Shown here: positions 1 through 8,937 of the stretch, piece after piece
Position numbering within the stretch: position 1 is the first letter of the stretch
How the letters are laid out: each line of letters starts with the position of its first letter
DNA from: Lutibacter sp. HS1-25
GTDB lineage: Bacteria; Bacteroidota; Bacteroidia; Flavobacteriales; Flavobacteriaceae
NCBI RefSeq assembly: GCF_004121075.1
Contig: NZ_RHLN01000137.1
Span: forward strand, 21,431 to 85,430
DNA: 64,000 bases
Direction: 5' to 3'
Program-made: the position numbers and the translations under genes
Notes under the pieces: model-generated
What the model saw: the letters and a program-made list of their open reading frames with translations, nothing else
Databases searched by the model: none
What the model was told of the DNA's origin: nothing

Positions 1-645
1 TTTCAGCGTGAAAATTTAGTTTTATCTAATGTTAATTTACATTTAAATGAAGGTGAATTTGTTTATTTAATTGGAAAAACGGGAAGTGGAAAAAGTAGTT
101 TAATGAAAACTTTGTATGGTGATTTGCCTTTAGAAAAAGGTACAGGAAGCATTGCTGGTTTTGATTTAAACAATTTAAAAGAAAGTGAAATTCCGTTTTT
201 ACGTAGAAAATTGGGTATTGTATTTCAGGATTTTAAATTGTTAAATGATCGAAATGTTTTTGAGAATTTAAAATTTGTTTTAAAGGCAACAGGTTGGAAA
301 GATGAAGCTAAAATTAAGCTAAAAATAAACGAAGTTTTGTCTAAAGTTGGAATGGAAACTAAAGATTTTAAAATGCCTTTTCAATTGTCTGGTGGCGAGC
401 AACAGCGTGTTGCAATTGCCAGAGCGTTGTTAAATGACCCCGAATTAATTTTAGCCGATGAGCCAACAGGAAACCTAGATCCTGCAACTTCTGTTGGTGT
501 AATGAATGTTTTAAAAGAAATTCACAACAGTGGAAAAACCATTTTAATGGCAACCCACGATTATGCCATTATTTTAAAATATCCAGGAAAAACAATTAAA
601 TGTGAAGGCGGTGAATTGTTTGAAGTTGTACAGCAAAGAGGTTAA
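1..645 (+). CDS. ftsE: FtsE-type ABC transporter ATP-binding protein (5' end outside window)
   Basis: The reading frame is open from base 1 and runs for 214 visible residues to a TAA at 643-645, so only a short N-terminus is missing. Visible motifs are a Walker A (GKTGSGKS, visible residues 25-32), the ABC signature LSGGEQQR, a Walker B ending [10 protein letters not shown], and the switch His in MATHD. The size and the [10 protein letters not shown] sequence fit FtsE, the ATPase that pairs with FtsX at the division site to control peptidoglycan hydrolases. A LolD- or MacB-type ATPase is the alternative, because ftsX is not in view. The gene converges on a glycosyltransferase and its stop codon overlaps the stop of that gene. 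Confidence 0.85.
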   Translation, partial: FQRENLVLSNVNLHLNEGEFVYLIGKTGSGKSSLMKTLYGDLPLEKGTGSIAGFDLNNLKESEIPFLRRKLGIVFQDFKLLNDRNVFENLKFVLKATGWKDEAKIKLKINEVLSKVGMETKDFKMPFQLSGGEQQRVAIARALLNDPELILADEPTGNLDPATSVGVMNVLKEIHNSGKTILMATHDYAIILKYPGKTIKCEGGELFEVVQQRG

Positions 646-1757
646 TAAAATAATTTAATTATTTTTTGAGCATTTACTGAAGTATCAAAATTGTTAAGGG
701 TGTTTTTTCTTTCAATTATATGATTTTTAGTAAAATCTTCACCTACTATTTCTAAAATTTTTGCTATAAATTCTTTTTTTGAATTTGCAATTACACAAAG
801 TTTTTCAAGACCTGTATTTTGAATCATTTTGTTGTTTACCAAACAAAATCTGCCTAAGAATATAGCATTAATCAGTTTTAATTTTATTCCTGTAGCTTGA
901 AAAGTTGGTAAAATATTGATGTGAGCATCTCTTATTAATTGATCTAATTCATCATTTGTGGCTAATTTTCTGAATTCAATATTGTTGAATTTTTTAATAA
1001 GATATTCCAACTTAGGATTTGAAAAATCACTAGCTATAATAAATGGAAATGTAGTTTTTGAAAATATTTTTGTTAAATAAATACAAGCTTTTAGATTGTC
1101 TGAAACTCTTAAATCGCCATGATATAGTGCGAAATTTCCTTTTCCAATTTTGGAATTAACATCTGTATGATTGTGAAAAGCTGGAACATAAATTGATTTA
1201 TTAGAAAATATTGAAGCAAAATAATTTTGTTCGCTTGGAGAAATTGATAAGATATAATCAGCCTTATTCAGAATTTTTTGATATTTAAGAAGTTTTACGC
1301 TTTCTAAGTTGAAAAATAATTTTTTAAACTTGTTAGACTCGCTTCTATACAAGCCTTTATAGTAGTTATGTTCAATATTATGAGCTCTAATTATGACAGT
1401 CCTGTTTTTGAATTCTGTTTTTATTAGAGGGAATGTACTGTGGATTCCTTCAAATAAAATTGGATAATTGTTAGCAAGTAGATTTGTTGTTAGTTCCTTA
1501 TTTGCTCTTGTTTTTACAATAAATGGTAAAGTTGAAAATATATTTTTGAATTTTGTTTTTCGTTTATAATAAAATATTTTTTCGCAATATTTTTCAAGTT
1601 CCTTTTGTTCTCCTCTACCATATTCAAAAGTGTGTAATATAATTTTAATTCCTTGAAGATTTAAGGCTTTTAGTTTATAAAATACATCAATTACTCCGCC
1701 ATAGTTTGTTGGAAATGGTACATCAAAACTTACAATATTTAGGGTTTTATTAGTCAA
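642..1757 (-). CDS. Glycosyltransferase, GT-B fold
   Basis: This 371-residue protein has the look of a GT-B glycosyltransferase. It starts with a Rossmann-type strand and a Gly-rich turn (DVPFPTNYGG, about residues 12-21), has a middle region with RAHNIEHNYY typical of GT4-like enzymes, and a C-terminal domain with ATGIKLKL, which stands where GT4 enzymes carry their donor-sugar EX7E region. The classical EX7E pair is not obvious. Donor and acceptor cannot be read from sequence. It overlaps the upstream glycosyltransferase gene by 8 bp, so the two are probably co-translated and act in the same surface polysaccharide or glycan pathway. Confidence 0.75.
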   Translation of the reverse strand: MTNKTLNIVSFDVPFPTNYGGVIDVFYKLKALNLQGIKIILHTFEYGRGEQKELEKYCEKIFYYKRKTKFKNIFSTLPFIVKTRANKELTTNLLANNYPILFEGIHSTFPLIKTEFKNRTVIIRAHNIEHNYYKGLYRSESNKFKKLFFNLESVKLLKYQKILNKADYILSISPSEQNYFASIFSNKSIYVPAFHNHTDVNSKIGKGNFALYHGDLRVSDNLKACIYLTKIFSKTTFPFIIASDFSNPKLEYLIKKFNNIEFRKLATNDELDQLIRDAHINILPTFQATGIKLKLINAIFLGRFCLVNNKMIQNTGLEKLCVIANSKKEFIAKILEIVGEDFTKNHIIERKNTLNNFDTSVNAQKIIKLFY

Positions 1758-2862
1758 TGCTATTAAATATTTCCATTAATTTTTTCGATTCGTTTTCCCA
1801 ATTTAATTCTTTAGCAACTTCTTTTAAGTTTTTACACCATATATTATATTGTTGTTCGTTTAAAAAAATGTCTTCAACAGTTTTTGCTAATGCTATTGGA
1901 TTGTGTGAATTTGTAACTATTCCAATGTTTTTATCTAAAATAAGTTTAGAAATAATCTTGGTATTTGAAGTTAAAATGGGTGTATTAGCCTGTATGTAGT
2001 CAAATACTTTATTTGGTGAACTAAGGGTGTAATTTAAATTGGTGTTTTTATCTAATGAAAGTCCTAAATCGGCTATTTTTGTATATTCCATTAAATTCTC
2101 ATAAGGCATTTTATCCTTAAAAAAAACTTTGTTAGAAAGTGCTAAATCTTTAACCATTGATTTTAATGTAGCTATAACATCGCCAGATCCAATAATATAC
2201 AAAACAAATCCAGTCAAATATTGCATCATTTCAACAGCTTCCTCAGCACCTCTATCGATATTAATTCCTGATCCTTGTAAAATAATCATTTTTGATTTTC
2301 CTTTTACACTTTCGGCTAAATTTTTGTCTATATTTAAATTGTGGTATAAAGGTGCAATATTTCTAATAACCTTTACATTAACCCCGTATTTATCGCTGTA
2401 AATTTTAGCAATTTCTTCATTTACAGTATAGGCATATTTTAATTTAGGGAAAATATGTTGTTCAATAAATAGCCAAAAATTTTGTTGAAAAGGTCTATAA
2501 ATCAATTCTGGAACTTCAGTAAAAAGTTCGTGACTATCATAAACCAACTTGGATTTAGAAATTTTACTTGCCATATAATTTGCAAGTAAGGTATCTAAGT
2601 CGTTTGATAATAAAATATCTTTTTTCAAAAAAAGTAGGATAAAAAATAAACGCAAATTATACTCTGCATAAAACAAAGCACCTTTGTTAAAAAACAATTT
2701 AAATCGAAGCGTATTGTAATCTCTTACTAAAGGTTGACTGTTTTTTAATTTTCGTCCAATCAGTAAAATATCAAAACCATTGTTAAAAAGTGTTGTACAC
2801 ACTTTATGAACACGTTGGTCGGTTACTAAATCATTTGTTACAGATACTAAGATTCGCTTCAA
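1750..2862 (-). CDS. Glycosyltransferase family 4-like protein
   Basis: This 370-residue GT-B glycosyltransferase begins with MKRILVSVTNDLVTDQRVHK, the usual start of flavobacterial GT4 enzymes in which DQRV follows the first strand. Around residues 120-130 it has YDSHELFTEVPEL, and the C-terminal half has ILQGSGINIDRGAEE and the acceptor/donor segment SPNKVFDYIQAN. It probably transfers a nucleotide-activated sugar to a surface glycan, with substrate unknown. It is followed with an 8-bp overlap by a second glycosyltransferase and preceded by a small membrane protein on the same strand. No sugar-nucleotide biosynthesis genes are nearby. Confidence 0.8.
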   Translation of the reverse strand: MKRILVSVTNDLVTDQRVHKVCTTLFNNGFDILLIGRKLKNSQPLVRDYNTLRFKLFFNKGALFYAEYNLRLFFILLFLKKDILLSNDLDTLLANYMASKISKSKLVYDSHELFTEVPELIYRPFQQNFWLFIEQHIFPKLKYAYTVNEEIAKIYSDKYGVNVKVIRNIAPLYHNLNIDKNLAESVKGKSKMIILQGSGINIDRGAEEAVEMMQYLTGFVLYIIGSGDVIATLKSMVKDLALSNKVFFKDKMPYENLMEYTKIADLGLSLDKNTNLNYTLSSPNKVFDYIQANTPILTSNTKIISKLILDKNIGIVTNSHNPIALAKTVEDIFLNEQQYNIWCKNLKEVAKELNWENESKKLMEIFNSID

Positions 2863-2890
2863 AAGTTGTATTTTTTTGCAAATTATGAAA

Positions 2891-3124
2891 TTAATTAGGA
2901 ATTCTCCTTATGGTAAGATAGTAAATATTAAGTGCTAAAATAAAAATATTTGTAATTATAATTGGCCAAGAAATCTCTAACATTACGCCATAAATTACAA
3001 ATAGAATAGCACCAGTAGAATTTATAATTCGGAGTGCTTTCATGTTCCTCATCATAAAAGATATAATTAATACTACTGAAGCTAAATAGCCAATCCATTC
3101 TGTATATGATATTTCAAAAATCAT
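2891..3124 (-). CDS. Small YgjV/SemiSWEET-like membrane protein
   Basis: This 77-residue protein is almost wholly hydrophobic with about three predicted membrane segments: residues 8-24, 35-50 and 54-70. The pattern WIGYLASVVLIISFMMRNMKALRIIN, described here by its key residues W11, G12, S24, F25 and N34, resembles the YgjV inner-membrane family, which is distantly like a SemiSWEET half-transporter. Such proteins are about this size and may work as dimers. The substrate is unknown. It lies 28 bp upstream of the glycosyltransferase pair on the same strand and may share their transcript, but there is no direct sign of a functional link. Confidence 0.6.
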   Translation of the reverse strand: MIFEISYTEWIGYLASVVLIISFMMRNMKALRIINSTGAILFVIYGVMLEISWPIIITNIFILALNIYYLTIRRIPN

Positions 3125-3168
3125 AAGTTATTTTTTAAAGTTTGTAAATGTACGGAAAGTCTATAAAT

Positions 3169-3235
3169 AAAAAACCTCACTCCGTGGAGTGAGGAAAATT
3201 GCTATGAAAAAGATTGGTAAGCTATGAAACTTACC
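3169..3235 (-). ncRNA. Candidate small RNA with 5' hairpin and intrinsic terminator
   Basis: No gene on the minus strand explains a terminator here, yet one is present. CCTCACTCC pairs with GGAGTGAGG (3175-3194) and is followed on the minus strand by six U residues. Upstream of it on the same strand lies a -7-like TATATTTG (3247 to 3240). Between them is a hairpin, GGTAAG-8 nt-CTTACC (3235 to 3216), that would sit at the exact 5' end of the transcript, then a U-rich linker. The predicted RNA is about 65 nt with no ORF. The motif CATAG occurs twice, in the hairpin loop and in the linker. No known RNA family was recognised. Confidence 0.5.
3175..3194 (-). terminator. Intrinsic terminator of the candidate small RNA
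   Basis: A perfect 9-bp stem closes on a very short loop and is followed on the minus strand by TTTTTT. On the plus strand the downstream sequence is only AAAATTG, so it should work only for leftward transcription. It lies upstream of the YgjV-like gene, not behind any known gene. Confidence 0.7.
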
Positions 3236-3239
3236 GATG

Positions 3240-3247
3240 CAAATATA
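3240..3247 (-). promoter_or_regulatory. Bacteroidota -7 element for the candidate small RNA
   Basis: TATATTTG matches the TAnnTTTG consensus on the minus strand. A TTG lies 21 bp upstream of it (in AATTGTTTGC on the minus strand, near 3269-3271), a suitable place for a -33 element. Transcription would start near 3235. Confidence 0.45.
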
Positions 3248-3275
3248 TAAACAAAATTACATTGCAAACAATTCT

Positions 3276-3314
3276 AAGTGTTAAATTTTTATAAAAATTC
3301 AAAATTTAACACTT
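3276..3314. repeat. Perfect 14-bp inverted repeat
   Basis: The arm AAGTGTTAAATTTT (3276-3289) is exactly complementary to AAAATTTAACACTT (3301-3314), separated by 11 bases. There is no following U-tract. It could be a protein-binding operator or an RNA hairpin. It lies between the candidate small RNA promoter and the FecI-type sigma gene. Confidence 0.6.
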
Positions 3315-3562
3315 GTAAATGTTAAAAGTTAATAATAGTGGAGAAGATAAAAATCCACTTATAGATTTTTGTTTAATAAAGCTCTATTTTATTTTTCAAA
3401 CATATCGCTTATTGTGATTGGTTGAAATTATCAATAAAACTTTCGTGTAAATCGGGTTTGTGGCATCTAATATTTAATAAATTTAGAAATCGAGTATCAC
3501 AACTTTTACTTTAAATGTTAACGCATATAAGCTTTTTTTGAAAAAATGGAGCTTAGATTCAG
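3315..3562. other. Non-coding stretch upstream of the sigma factor gene
   Basis: No convincing ORF is seen on either strand. The only structure is a weak 7-bp hairpin, AAAAATC with GATTTTT (3349-3370), followed by a few T residues. The rest is AT-rich sequence without a recognised motif. Confidence 0.5.
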
Positions 3563-3594
3563 TTGAAATTTAGAAATAAAATATAGTATATTAG
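3563..3594 (+). promoter_or_regulatory. Possible promoter of the FecI/FecR operon
   Basis: TTG at 3563-3565 and TATATTAG at 3587-3594 are 21 bp apart. This resembles the Bacteroidota TTG / TAnnTTTG layout with one mismatch in the -7 box. The sigma factor ATG follows 22 bp after the -7 box. Confidence 0.35.
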
Positions 3595-3616
3595 CGGCTC
3601 AACCTAAAGTCTATAA

Positions 3617-4171
3617 ATGGATACGATTTCAGAAGAAATTCTTAATGGTTTAAAAGAAGGAAATCAAGTTGCCTTTAAAAAGGTTTTTGATTTTTTTTAT
3701 GATAGACTTTATGCTTTTTCTTTTAAATATGTGAAAAATAATTTTGCAGCTGAAGAAATTACTGCAAACACAATGCTTTATTTATGGGAGAAAAGAGAAA
3801 ATATATCAAATATAAATGATATTAAGCCTTATTTGTATAAAGTTACAAGAAATGCCTCTTTAAAATATTTAAAAGATGCTAATAAAGTTATACCATTAGA
3901 TTCTGAGTATAATAAACTGCCTCAATTTGACGAAAATATAATAGAAGAAGAGGTACATGCCACATTATTAAGAGCGGTAGAAAGCTTACCTGATAAATGT
4001 AAACGTGTTTTTGAACTTTGTTGTATTGAAGGTCTTAAGTATAAAGAAGTTGCTGAAGAACTTAATATTAGTGTCAATACTGTGAAATCTCAAAGAGCTA
4101 GAGCACTGGCTTTATTAAAAGATCAGTTCAAAGATCAATCTGTGTTTTTAATAATTCTTAATAGTTTTTAA
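3617..4171 (+). CDS. FecI-type ECF RNA polymerase sigma factor
   Basis: The 184 residues show the two ECF domains. Region 2 (about residues 10-75) includes AFKKVFDFFYDRLYAFS and the segment ANTMLYLWEKRE, and region 4 (about 115-170) has LPDKCKRVFELCCIEGLKYKEVAEEL followed by the recognition helix SVNTVKSQRARAL (key residues V, T, V, K). In Bacteroidota such sigma factors are held by an inner-membrane FecR protein and released when a TonB-dependent receptor with an STN domain senses substrate. The FecR and STN-SusC genes follow directly, which fits that circuit. It probably drives the SusC operon at 5589 onward. Confidence 0.92.
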   Translation: MDTISEEILNGLKEGNQVAFKKVFDFFYDRLYAFSFKYVKNNFAAEEITANTMLYLWEKRENISNINDIKPYLYKVTRNASLKYLKDANKVIPLDSEYNKLPQFDENIIEEEVHATLLRAVESLPDKCKRVFELCCIEGLKYKEVAEELNISVNTVKSQRARALALLKDQFKDQSVFLIILNSF

Positions 4172-4259
4172 AAAAACTTGATATTTTTTCCACCCTTTTT
4201 CTGCTTTCGCTACTCATATTAATAAAGAACTCATATTAACGTTCATTATTTAATAAAAA

Positions 4260-5489
4260 GTGTCAAAAAAAATAAATACATACAGCGTCTCTAAATTAAT
4301 ATATAAATCTGTTATTAAGTCTCTTAAAAAGAAAGAGGAAGAGAATTTGAAAGACTGGTTAAAAGACGAGTCAAATAAAAATTTATATAACGAAATTTTA
4401 AGTAGTACTTCTGTTTATAACAAAAGAGCTCTTTACGAACAATCAAATAAGGAAAAAGTTTTTAAGATTGTTAAGGATAAAATAGATAACAATCAAAAAA
4501 GGGCTACCATAAAGCAACGTTATTTAAGTTTGTTTAAATATGCGGCTAGCATACTTGTGTTGTTAACTTTAGGAAATCTTATATACAAAGCAAAGTTTGA
4601 TGCCAATGCAATAACTCAAGAGGCCGTTAAAAATATCAATCCAGGTCATGAAAAAGCGATATTGGTTTTGTCTGATGGTACTGTAGTAGATTTAGAGCAA
4701 CATAAAAATGAAATGATTATATCAAGCGATATTGCTCAAGCTAAAAATGCAGAAGAGGCTTTGGTGTATAATGTAGTTGATAGCGAAACGTCTGATGATA
4801 ATGTTGTTCAGCCATTAAAATATAACACACTTAAGGTGCCAAACGGAGGGATGTATCAAGTTGTTTTGTCAGATGGTACAAAAGTATGGTTAAATTCAGC
4901 GACTTCATTAACCTATCCTGAAAAATTTGGTAAGGGTCAAAGAATTGTGCAATTAGAAGGTGAGGCTTATTTTGAAGTAACAAAAGATGTAAAAGAATTT
5001 ATTGTAAAAACAAATGTTGCAGATGTCACTGTTTTAGGTACTCAGTTTAATGTGTCTTCATATAAAGATGATTCTTTTTTCTCTTCAACTTTAGTTGAAG
5101 GTAAAATAAAACTAGCGACTTCAAGTAATTCAGGCATTAACAATACTATAATCTTAGCGCCAAACCAAAGAGGTGTAATTAATAAAAACGCGTCTAAAAT
5201 TCAAGTTAATACTGTAGATACAGAAGTGTATACGGCTTGGAGAGACGGGAAATTCTATTTTGAAAAAGAACATCTAGAAGATATATTAACAAGAATGGCT
5301 AGGTGGTATAATATTGACGTAGTTTTTGACGATGAGTCTTTAAAAACGGAAATGTTTACAGGAGTGTTTTATAAAAACAATAAAATAGACCATTTACTTG
5401 ATATGATTAGCAAAACAACCAAAGTTAATTATGTAATATCTAAAAATAAAATAAATGACAAATATGAATTAAAACTAACTAGAGATTAG
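4260..5489 (+). CDS. FecR-family anti-sigma factor
   Basis: This 409-residue protein has a cytoplasmic N-terminal part (about residues 1-88), one membrane segment near residues 90-108 (FKYAASILVLLTLGNLIY), a periplasmic FecR domain (about 195-300, containing TLKVPNGGMYQVVLSDGTKVWLNS by its key residues and LEGEAYFEVTKD), and a C-terminal DUF4974-like domain (about 335-405, FYFEKEHLEDILTRMARWYN). The start used is a GTG; no ATG nearby fits as well. It should sense the N-terminal STN domain of the SusC protein encoded next and regulate the sigma factor upstream. The gap to the sigma gene is 88 bp. Confidence 0.9.
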   Translation: MSKKINTYSVSKLIYKSVIKSLKKKEEENLKDWLKDESNKNLYNEILSSTSVYNKRALYEQSNKEKVFKIVKDKIDNNQKRATIKQRYLSLFKYAASILVLLTLGNLIYKAKFDANAITQEAVKNINPGHEKAILVLSDGTVVDLEQHKNEMIISSDIAQAKNAEEALVYNVVDSETSDDNVVQPLKYNTLKVPNGGMYQVVLSDGTKVWLNSATSLTYPEKFGKGQRIVQLEGEAYFEVTKDVKEFIVKTNVADVTVLGTQFNVSSYKDDSFFSSTLVEGKIKLATSSNSGINNTIILAPNQRGVINKNASKIQVNTVDTEVYTAWRDGKFYFEKEHLEDILTRMARWYNIDVVFDDESLKTEMFTGVFYKNNKIDHLLDMISKTTKVNYVISKNKINDKYELKLTRD

Positions 5490-5500
5490 TTGATAAAAAA

Positions 5501-5527
5501 CTAGGGAATGCTACCAACATTCCCTAG
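5501..5527 (+). terminator. Hairpin between FecR and SusC genes
   Basis: CTAGGGAATG pairs perfectly with CATTCCCTAG around a 7-nt loop. It is followed by CGTAATTTTTG, only a weak and displaced U-tract. It may end the sigma/anti-sigma transcript partially or stabilise a processed end, and so set a different expression level for the SusC operon. Confidence 0.55.
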
Positions 5528-5588
5528 CGTAATTTTTGTTAGCTAAAAATTTTTGAAAATCGATTATCTAACTTTAACAAGCAAATTT

Positions 5589-8500
5589 ATGAAAAATAAG
5601 TCAACTGCAAAAACCTGCAGGTTACTTGGAATACAAAAGAAATTTATTCTACTAATTATGAAGCGAAGTCTTATTTTAGGAATTCTATTTTTTAGTATAA
5701 CTGCATCATCTTTTTCCCAAAAAATAACATTAGAATTGGGTGAAGTCAAGTTATCACAAGCATTAAAAAGTATTAAAAATGCAACAAATATCGATTTTTT
5801 CTACAGCGACAATGAGCTCGATGTAGATCAAGCAGTTGTAGTAAATTACAAGAATACTGAAATTCTTAAAATAGTATCAGATCTTGTGGGGAGTCATTTT
5901 AATGTAGAAAAAACAGGTGATAATATTATTCTAATATCTCCTGCGCCTTATAGTGTAGTTCAAAAAGTTATCAATGTAAAAGGAAAAGTAACTAATGAGC
6001 AGGGTGAAATTTTACCTGGCGTAACAGTTTTTATAAAAGAAACTAGACGAGGAACTATAACCGATTTAGATGGCAACTATTCTATTGATGTTGATGAAAA
6101 ATCAACATTGGTTTTTAGTTCAATTGGTTATGCAAATCAAGAAGTTAAGGTGGCTGGTCAATCTGTAATTAACATAAAATTAAAAGAGAATGTTTCCGAA
6201 TTAGGAGAGGTTGTAATTACAGGTATTTTTCAAAGAAAAAAGGAAAGCTTTACAGGGGCAGTTACATCAGTGTCAACAGATGAGTTAAAAGCTGTTGGAA
6301 ACTTAAATGTTATTCAAAGTTTAAAAACACTTGATCCATCATTTGTGATAATAGAAAATACAGATATGGGATCTAACCCTAATATTATGCCTACAATTGA
6401 AGTTCGTGGTCAAACAAGTATTACAACTACTGGTGTTGCCGATGAGTTTGGAGGTAATCCTAATCAGCCTTTATTTATTTTAGATGGTTTTGAAACAGAC
6501 TTAAGAACCATCGTAGATTTAGATATGAATAGAGTAGCATCTATGACCATATTAAAAGATGCTGCATCTACGGCTTTGTATGGTGCAAAAGCTGCAAACG
6601 GAGTTGTTGTTGTTGAAACTATAAAGCCGCTATCTGGAAAGTTAAGGGTTAATTATACAGGTGATTTTAGAGTTGAAGTTCCAGATTTTAGTGATTATAA
6701 TCTTATGAAATCGGAAGAAAAATTAGAGTTTGAACGTTTGTCAGGAAGATGGACAGCTCCTGAATACGACCCATTTAAACAATATCAATTGGATGTTTTG
6801 TATAATGAAAGATTGGCCGAAATAAGAAGAGGTGTTGAAACTTATTGGTTAGATGAGCCTACTGAAGTTGGTTTTACCCAAGGACATTCTTTATATGTTG
6901 ATGGAGGAAGTGATAATTTTACTTTTGGTGTTGGTTTAAATTATAAAAATCAAAAAGGGATTATGATTGGTTCTGGTCGTGAAACTTGGGGAGGAACTAT
7001 CAATTTAAATTATAGAAAAGGCAAATTAAATATTTCAAACATTCTTTATTTAAATGGATACGAATCAACCGAATCTTCTTATGGTTCTTTCGAAGATTTT
7101 GCAAAGGCAAACCCATATTATAGACCAAGAGATGAATATGGGAACATAACTCATTATCTTGATAGAGATGCAGATGTGTTTATAAATATAGTAAATCCAT
7201 TGTATAATTCAACTTTAAATAATTCAAGTGGTTCACATAATTTTTCTGTTCAAAATAATTTAAGAGGTATTTATAAATTTTCAAACGAATTTAGAATACA
7301 GGCAAACTTACAATTGATAAAAGGCATAACTACCGCTGAAACATTTTTAGATCCAGAACATGAAAGTTTCTTAAATAGAGATTTACTTGAGAAAGGAAGT
7401 TATACAAATTCAAGAGTTGATGAATTTAGCTACCGATTTAATGCAATGGCTTCTTATGCAAAAATATTTAATAACGATCATAATCTTAACGTAAACTTAA
7501 GAGCTGAAGCAGAGCAAACTCAAAAAGAAAGATTAGGATTTGAAGCACTAGGATTTCCTTTTGGAACCAATGGAAACCCAGCCTTTGCATTTGGATTTAG
7601 AGAAGGGGGGAGACCTTCAACAGCTATGAGTATTTATAGAAGAGTTAATGTTTTAGGAAGCGCTAACTACACCTATAAAAATAAATATTTAGCAGATGCT
7701 ACTTATAGACTAGACGGTTCTACAACATTTGGTAAAAACGAAAAATTCTCACCATTTTGGTCTGTTGGTTTAGGATGGAACATGCACAATGAATTTGATA
7801 TGGATCCAGTGCAAGTTCAAATGTTAAAATTAAGAGGAAGTATAGGTACAACAGGTAACCAAGGATTTGGGAGCTTAACATCTACTTCAATATATGGGTT
7901 CAATCAAAATATAAATATTTTTGGACAAGGTTTAAATTTATTAACTCTTGCAAACCCAGATTTAAAGTGGCAAAAAACGTTAGATGCCAGTTTTGGTATT
8001 GATGCTGTGTTTTTTGAAAACAGATTGTCTGCTACAATTAACTACTTCAACAAAAATACAGACCCACTTGTGGTTGCTGTAGATTTACCTTCTTCAACAG
8101 GAGTATTTGGGTATCCAATTAATTCAGGAAATTTAGTGTCTAAAGGATCAGAAGTAATATTGAGATATTCACCGATTTATAACTTACAAGACCGAATTAT
8201 TTGGACACTTGGTTATACTGCTTCTATGGTTTCAAGTAAATTTGACGGTTTTAACAATACGTTAAAATCTTTAAATGACAGCCAGTTATCAAGTAGAACC
8301 TTACAAAGGTATAGAGATGGATTTAGTCCAGATGATTTATGGGCAGTGCCTTCTTTAGGTATTGATCCCGCAACAGGAAAAGAAGTATTCTTAACAAAAG
8401 AAGGACTGCAAACATTTGAGTACGATATTGATAATGAGACTGTTATGGGTAATTCTAGGCCCGATGTTGAAGGTGTGGTTAGCAGTAATTTAAGAATTAA

Positions 8501-8921
8501 AAATTTCACTTTAGGTATTAATTTAAGATACCGTATAGGTGCAGAAAAATTTAATTACGCTCTTTATTCCAAAGTAGAAAACATAAGTAGAGCAGGATTG
8601 ACAGTAAACCAAGATGCAAGAGCTTTGTATGACAGATGGCAAAATCCTGGTGATCTTTCAAGCTTTAAATCTATTTCATTGACCGATGAAACACCTATTT
8701 CATCAAGATTTATTCAAGAAGAAAATGAATTAATTGGAGAGTCAATAAATATTGGATATGATTTTAACGATTCTAAATGGGTTAAAAACATTGGGTTAAC
8801 AAATCTTAGGTTAAAAGCATATATGAATGATATTTTTAGACTTTCTACAATTAATGTTGAAAGAGGTATCAATTACCCATTTGCACGTGCAGTTTCATTT
8901 AGTTTAAATGCATCATTCTAA
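5589..8921 (+). CDS. SusC/RagA-family TonB-linked outer membrane protein with STN domain
   Basis: About 1110 residues from the ATG at 5589; a shorter start at 5658 (MKRSLILG) would also give a signal peptide, and a TTG at 5553 is less likely. The signal sequence ends near SSFSQ. Then come an STN domain (about residues 45-118, KITLELGEVKLSQALKSI), a carboxypeptidase-regulatory-like beta domain (about 129-198, VKGKVTNEQGEILPGVTV), a TonB-box-like ELGEVVITG, a plug with the Bacteroidota motif ILKDAASTALYGAKAANGVV, and a long beta-barrel ending in an aromatic Phe. It should form the TonB-driven pore below the SusD lid encoded next, and signal to FecR through the STN domain. Confidence 0.95.
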   Translation: MKNKSTAKTCRLLGIQKKFILLIMKRSLILGILFFSITASSFSQKITLELGEVKLSQALKSIKNATNIDFFYSDNELDVDQAVVVNYKNTEILKIVSDLVGSHFNVEKTGDNIILISPAPYSVVQKVINVKGKVTNEQGEILPGVTVFIKETRRGTITDLDGNYSIDVDEKSTLVFSSIGYANQEVKVAGQSVINIKLKENVSELGEVVITGIFQRKKESFTGAVTSVSTDELKAVGNLNVIQSLKTLDPSFVIIENTDMGSNPNIMPTIEVRGQTSITTTGVADEFGGNPNQPLFILDGFETDLRTIVDLDMNRVASMTILKDAASTALYGAKAANGVVVVETIKPLSGKLRVNYTGDFRVEVPDFSDYNLMKSEEKLEFERLSGRWTAPEYDPFKQYQLDVLYNERLAEIRRGVETYWLDEPTEVGFTQGHSLYVDGGSDNFTFGVGLNYKNQKGIMIGSGRETWGGTINLNYRKGKLNISNILYLNGYESTESSYGSFEDFAKANPYYRPRDEYGNITHYLDRDADVFINIVNPLYNSTLNNSSGSHNFSVQNNLRGIYKFSNEFRIQANLQLIKGITTAETFLDPEHESFLNRDLLEKGSYTNSRVDEFSYRFNAMASYAKIFNNDHNLNVNLRAEAEQTQKERLGFEALGFPFGTNGNPAFAFGFREGGRPSTAMSIYRRVNVLGSANYTYKNKYLADATYRLDGSTTFGKNEKFSPFWSVGLGWNMHNEFDMDPVQVQMLKLRGSIGTTGNQGFGSLTSTSIYGFNQNINIFGQGLNLLTLANPDLKWQKTLDASFGIDAVFFENRLSATINYFNKNTDPLVVAVDLPSSTGVFGYPINSGNLVSKGSEVILRYSPIYNLQDRIIWTLGYTASMVSSKFDGFNNTLKSLNDSQLSSRTLQRYRDGFSPDDLWAVPSLGIDPATGKEVFLTKEGLQTFEYDIDNETVMGNSRPDVEGVVSSNLRIKNFTLGINLRYRIGAEKFNYALYSKVENISRAGLTVNQDARALYDRWQNPGDLSSFKSISLTDETPISSRFIQEENELIGESINIGYDFNDSKWVKNIGLTNLRLKAYMNDIFRLSTINVERGINYPFARAVSFSLNASF

Positions 8922-8937
8922 TTATAAAATTTACAAA

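Noticed and set aside
3349..3370. Weak hairpin read as a terminator in the non-coding stretch
   Set aside because: Only seven A/T-rich pairs with no gene ending nearby.
5553..5588. TTG start for the SusC-type gene
   Set aside because: ATG at 5589 or 5658 gives a better signal peptide.
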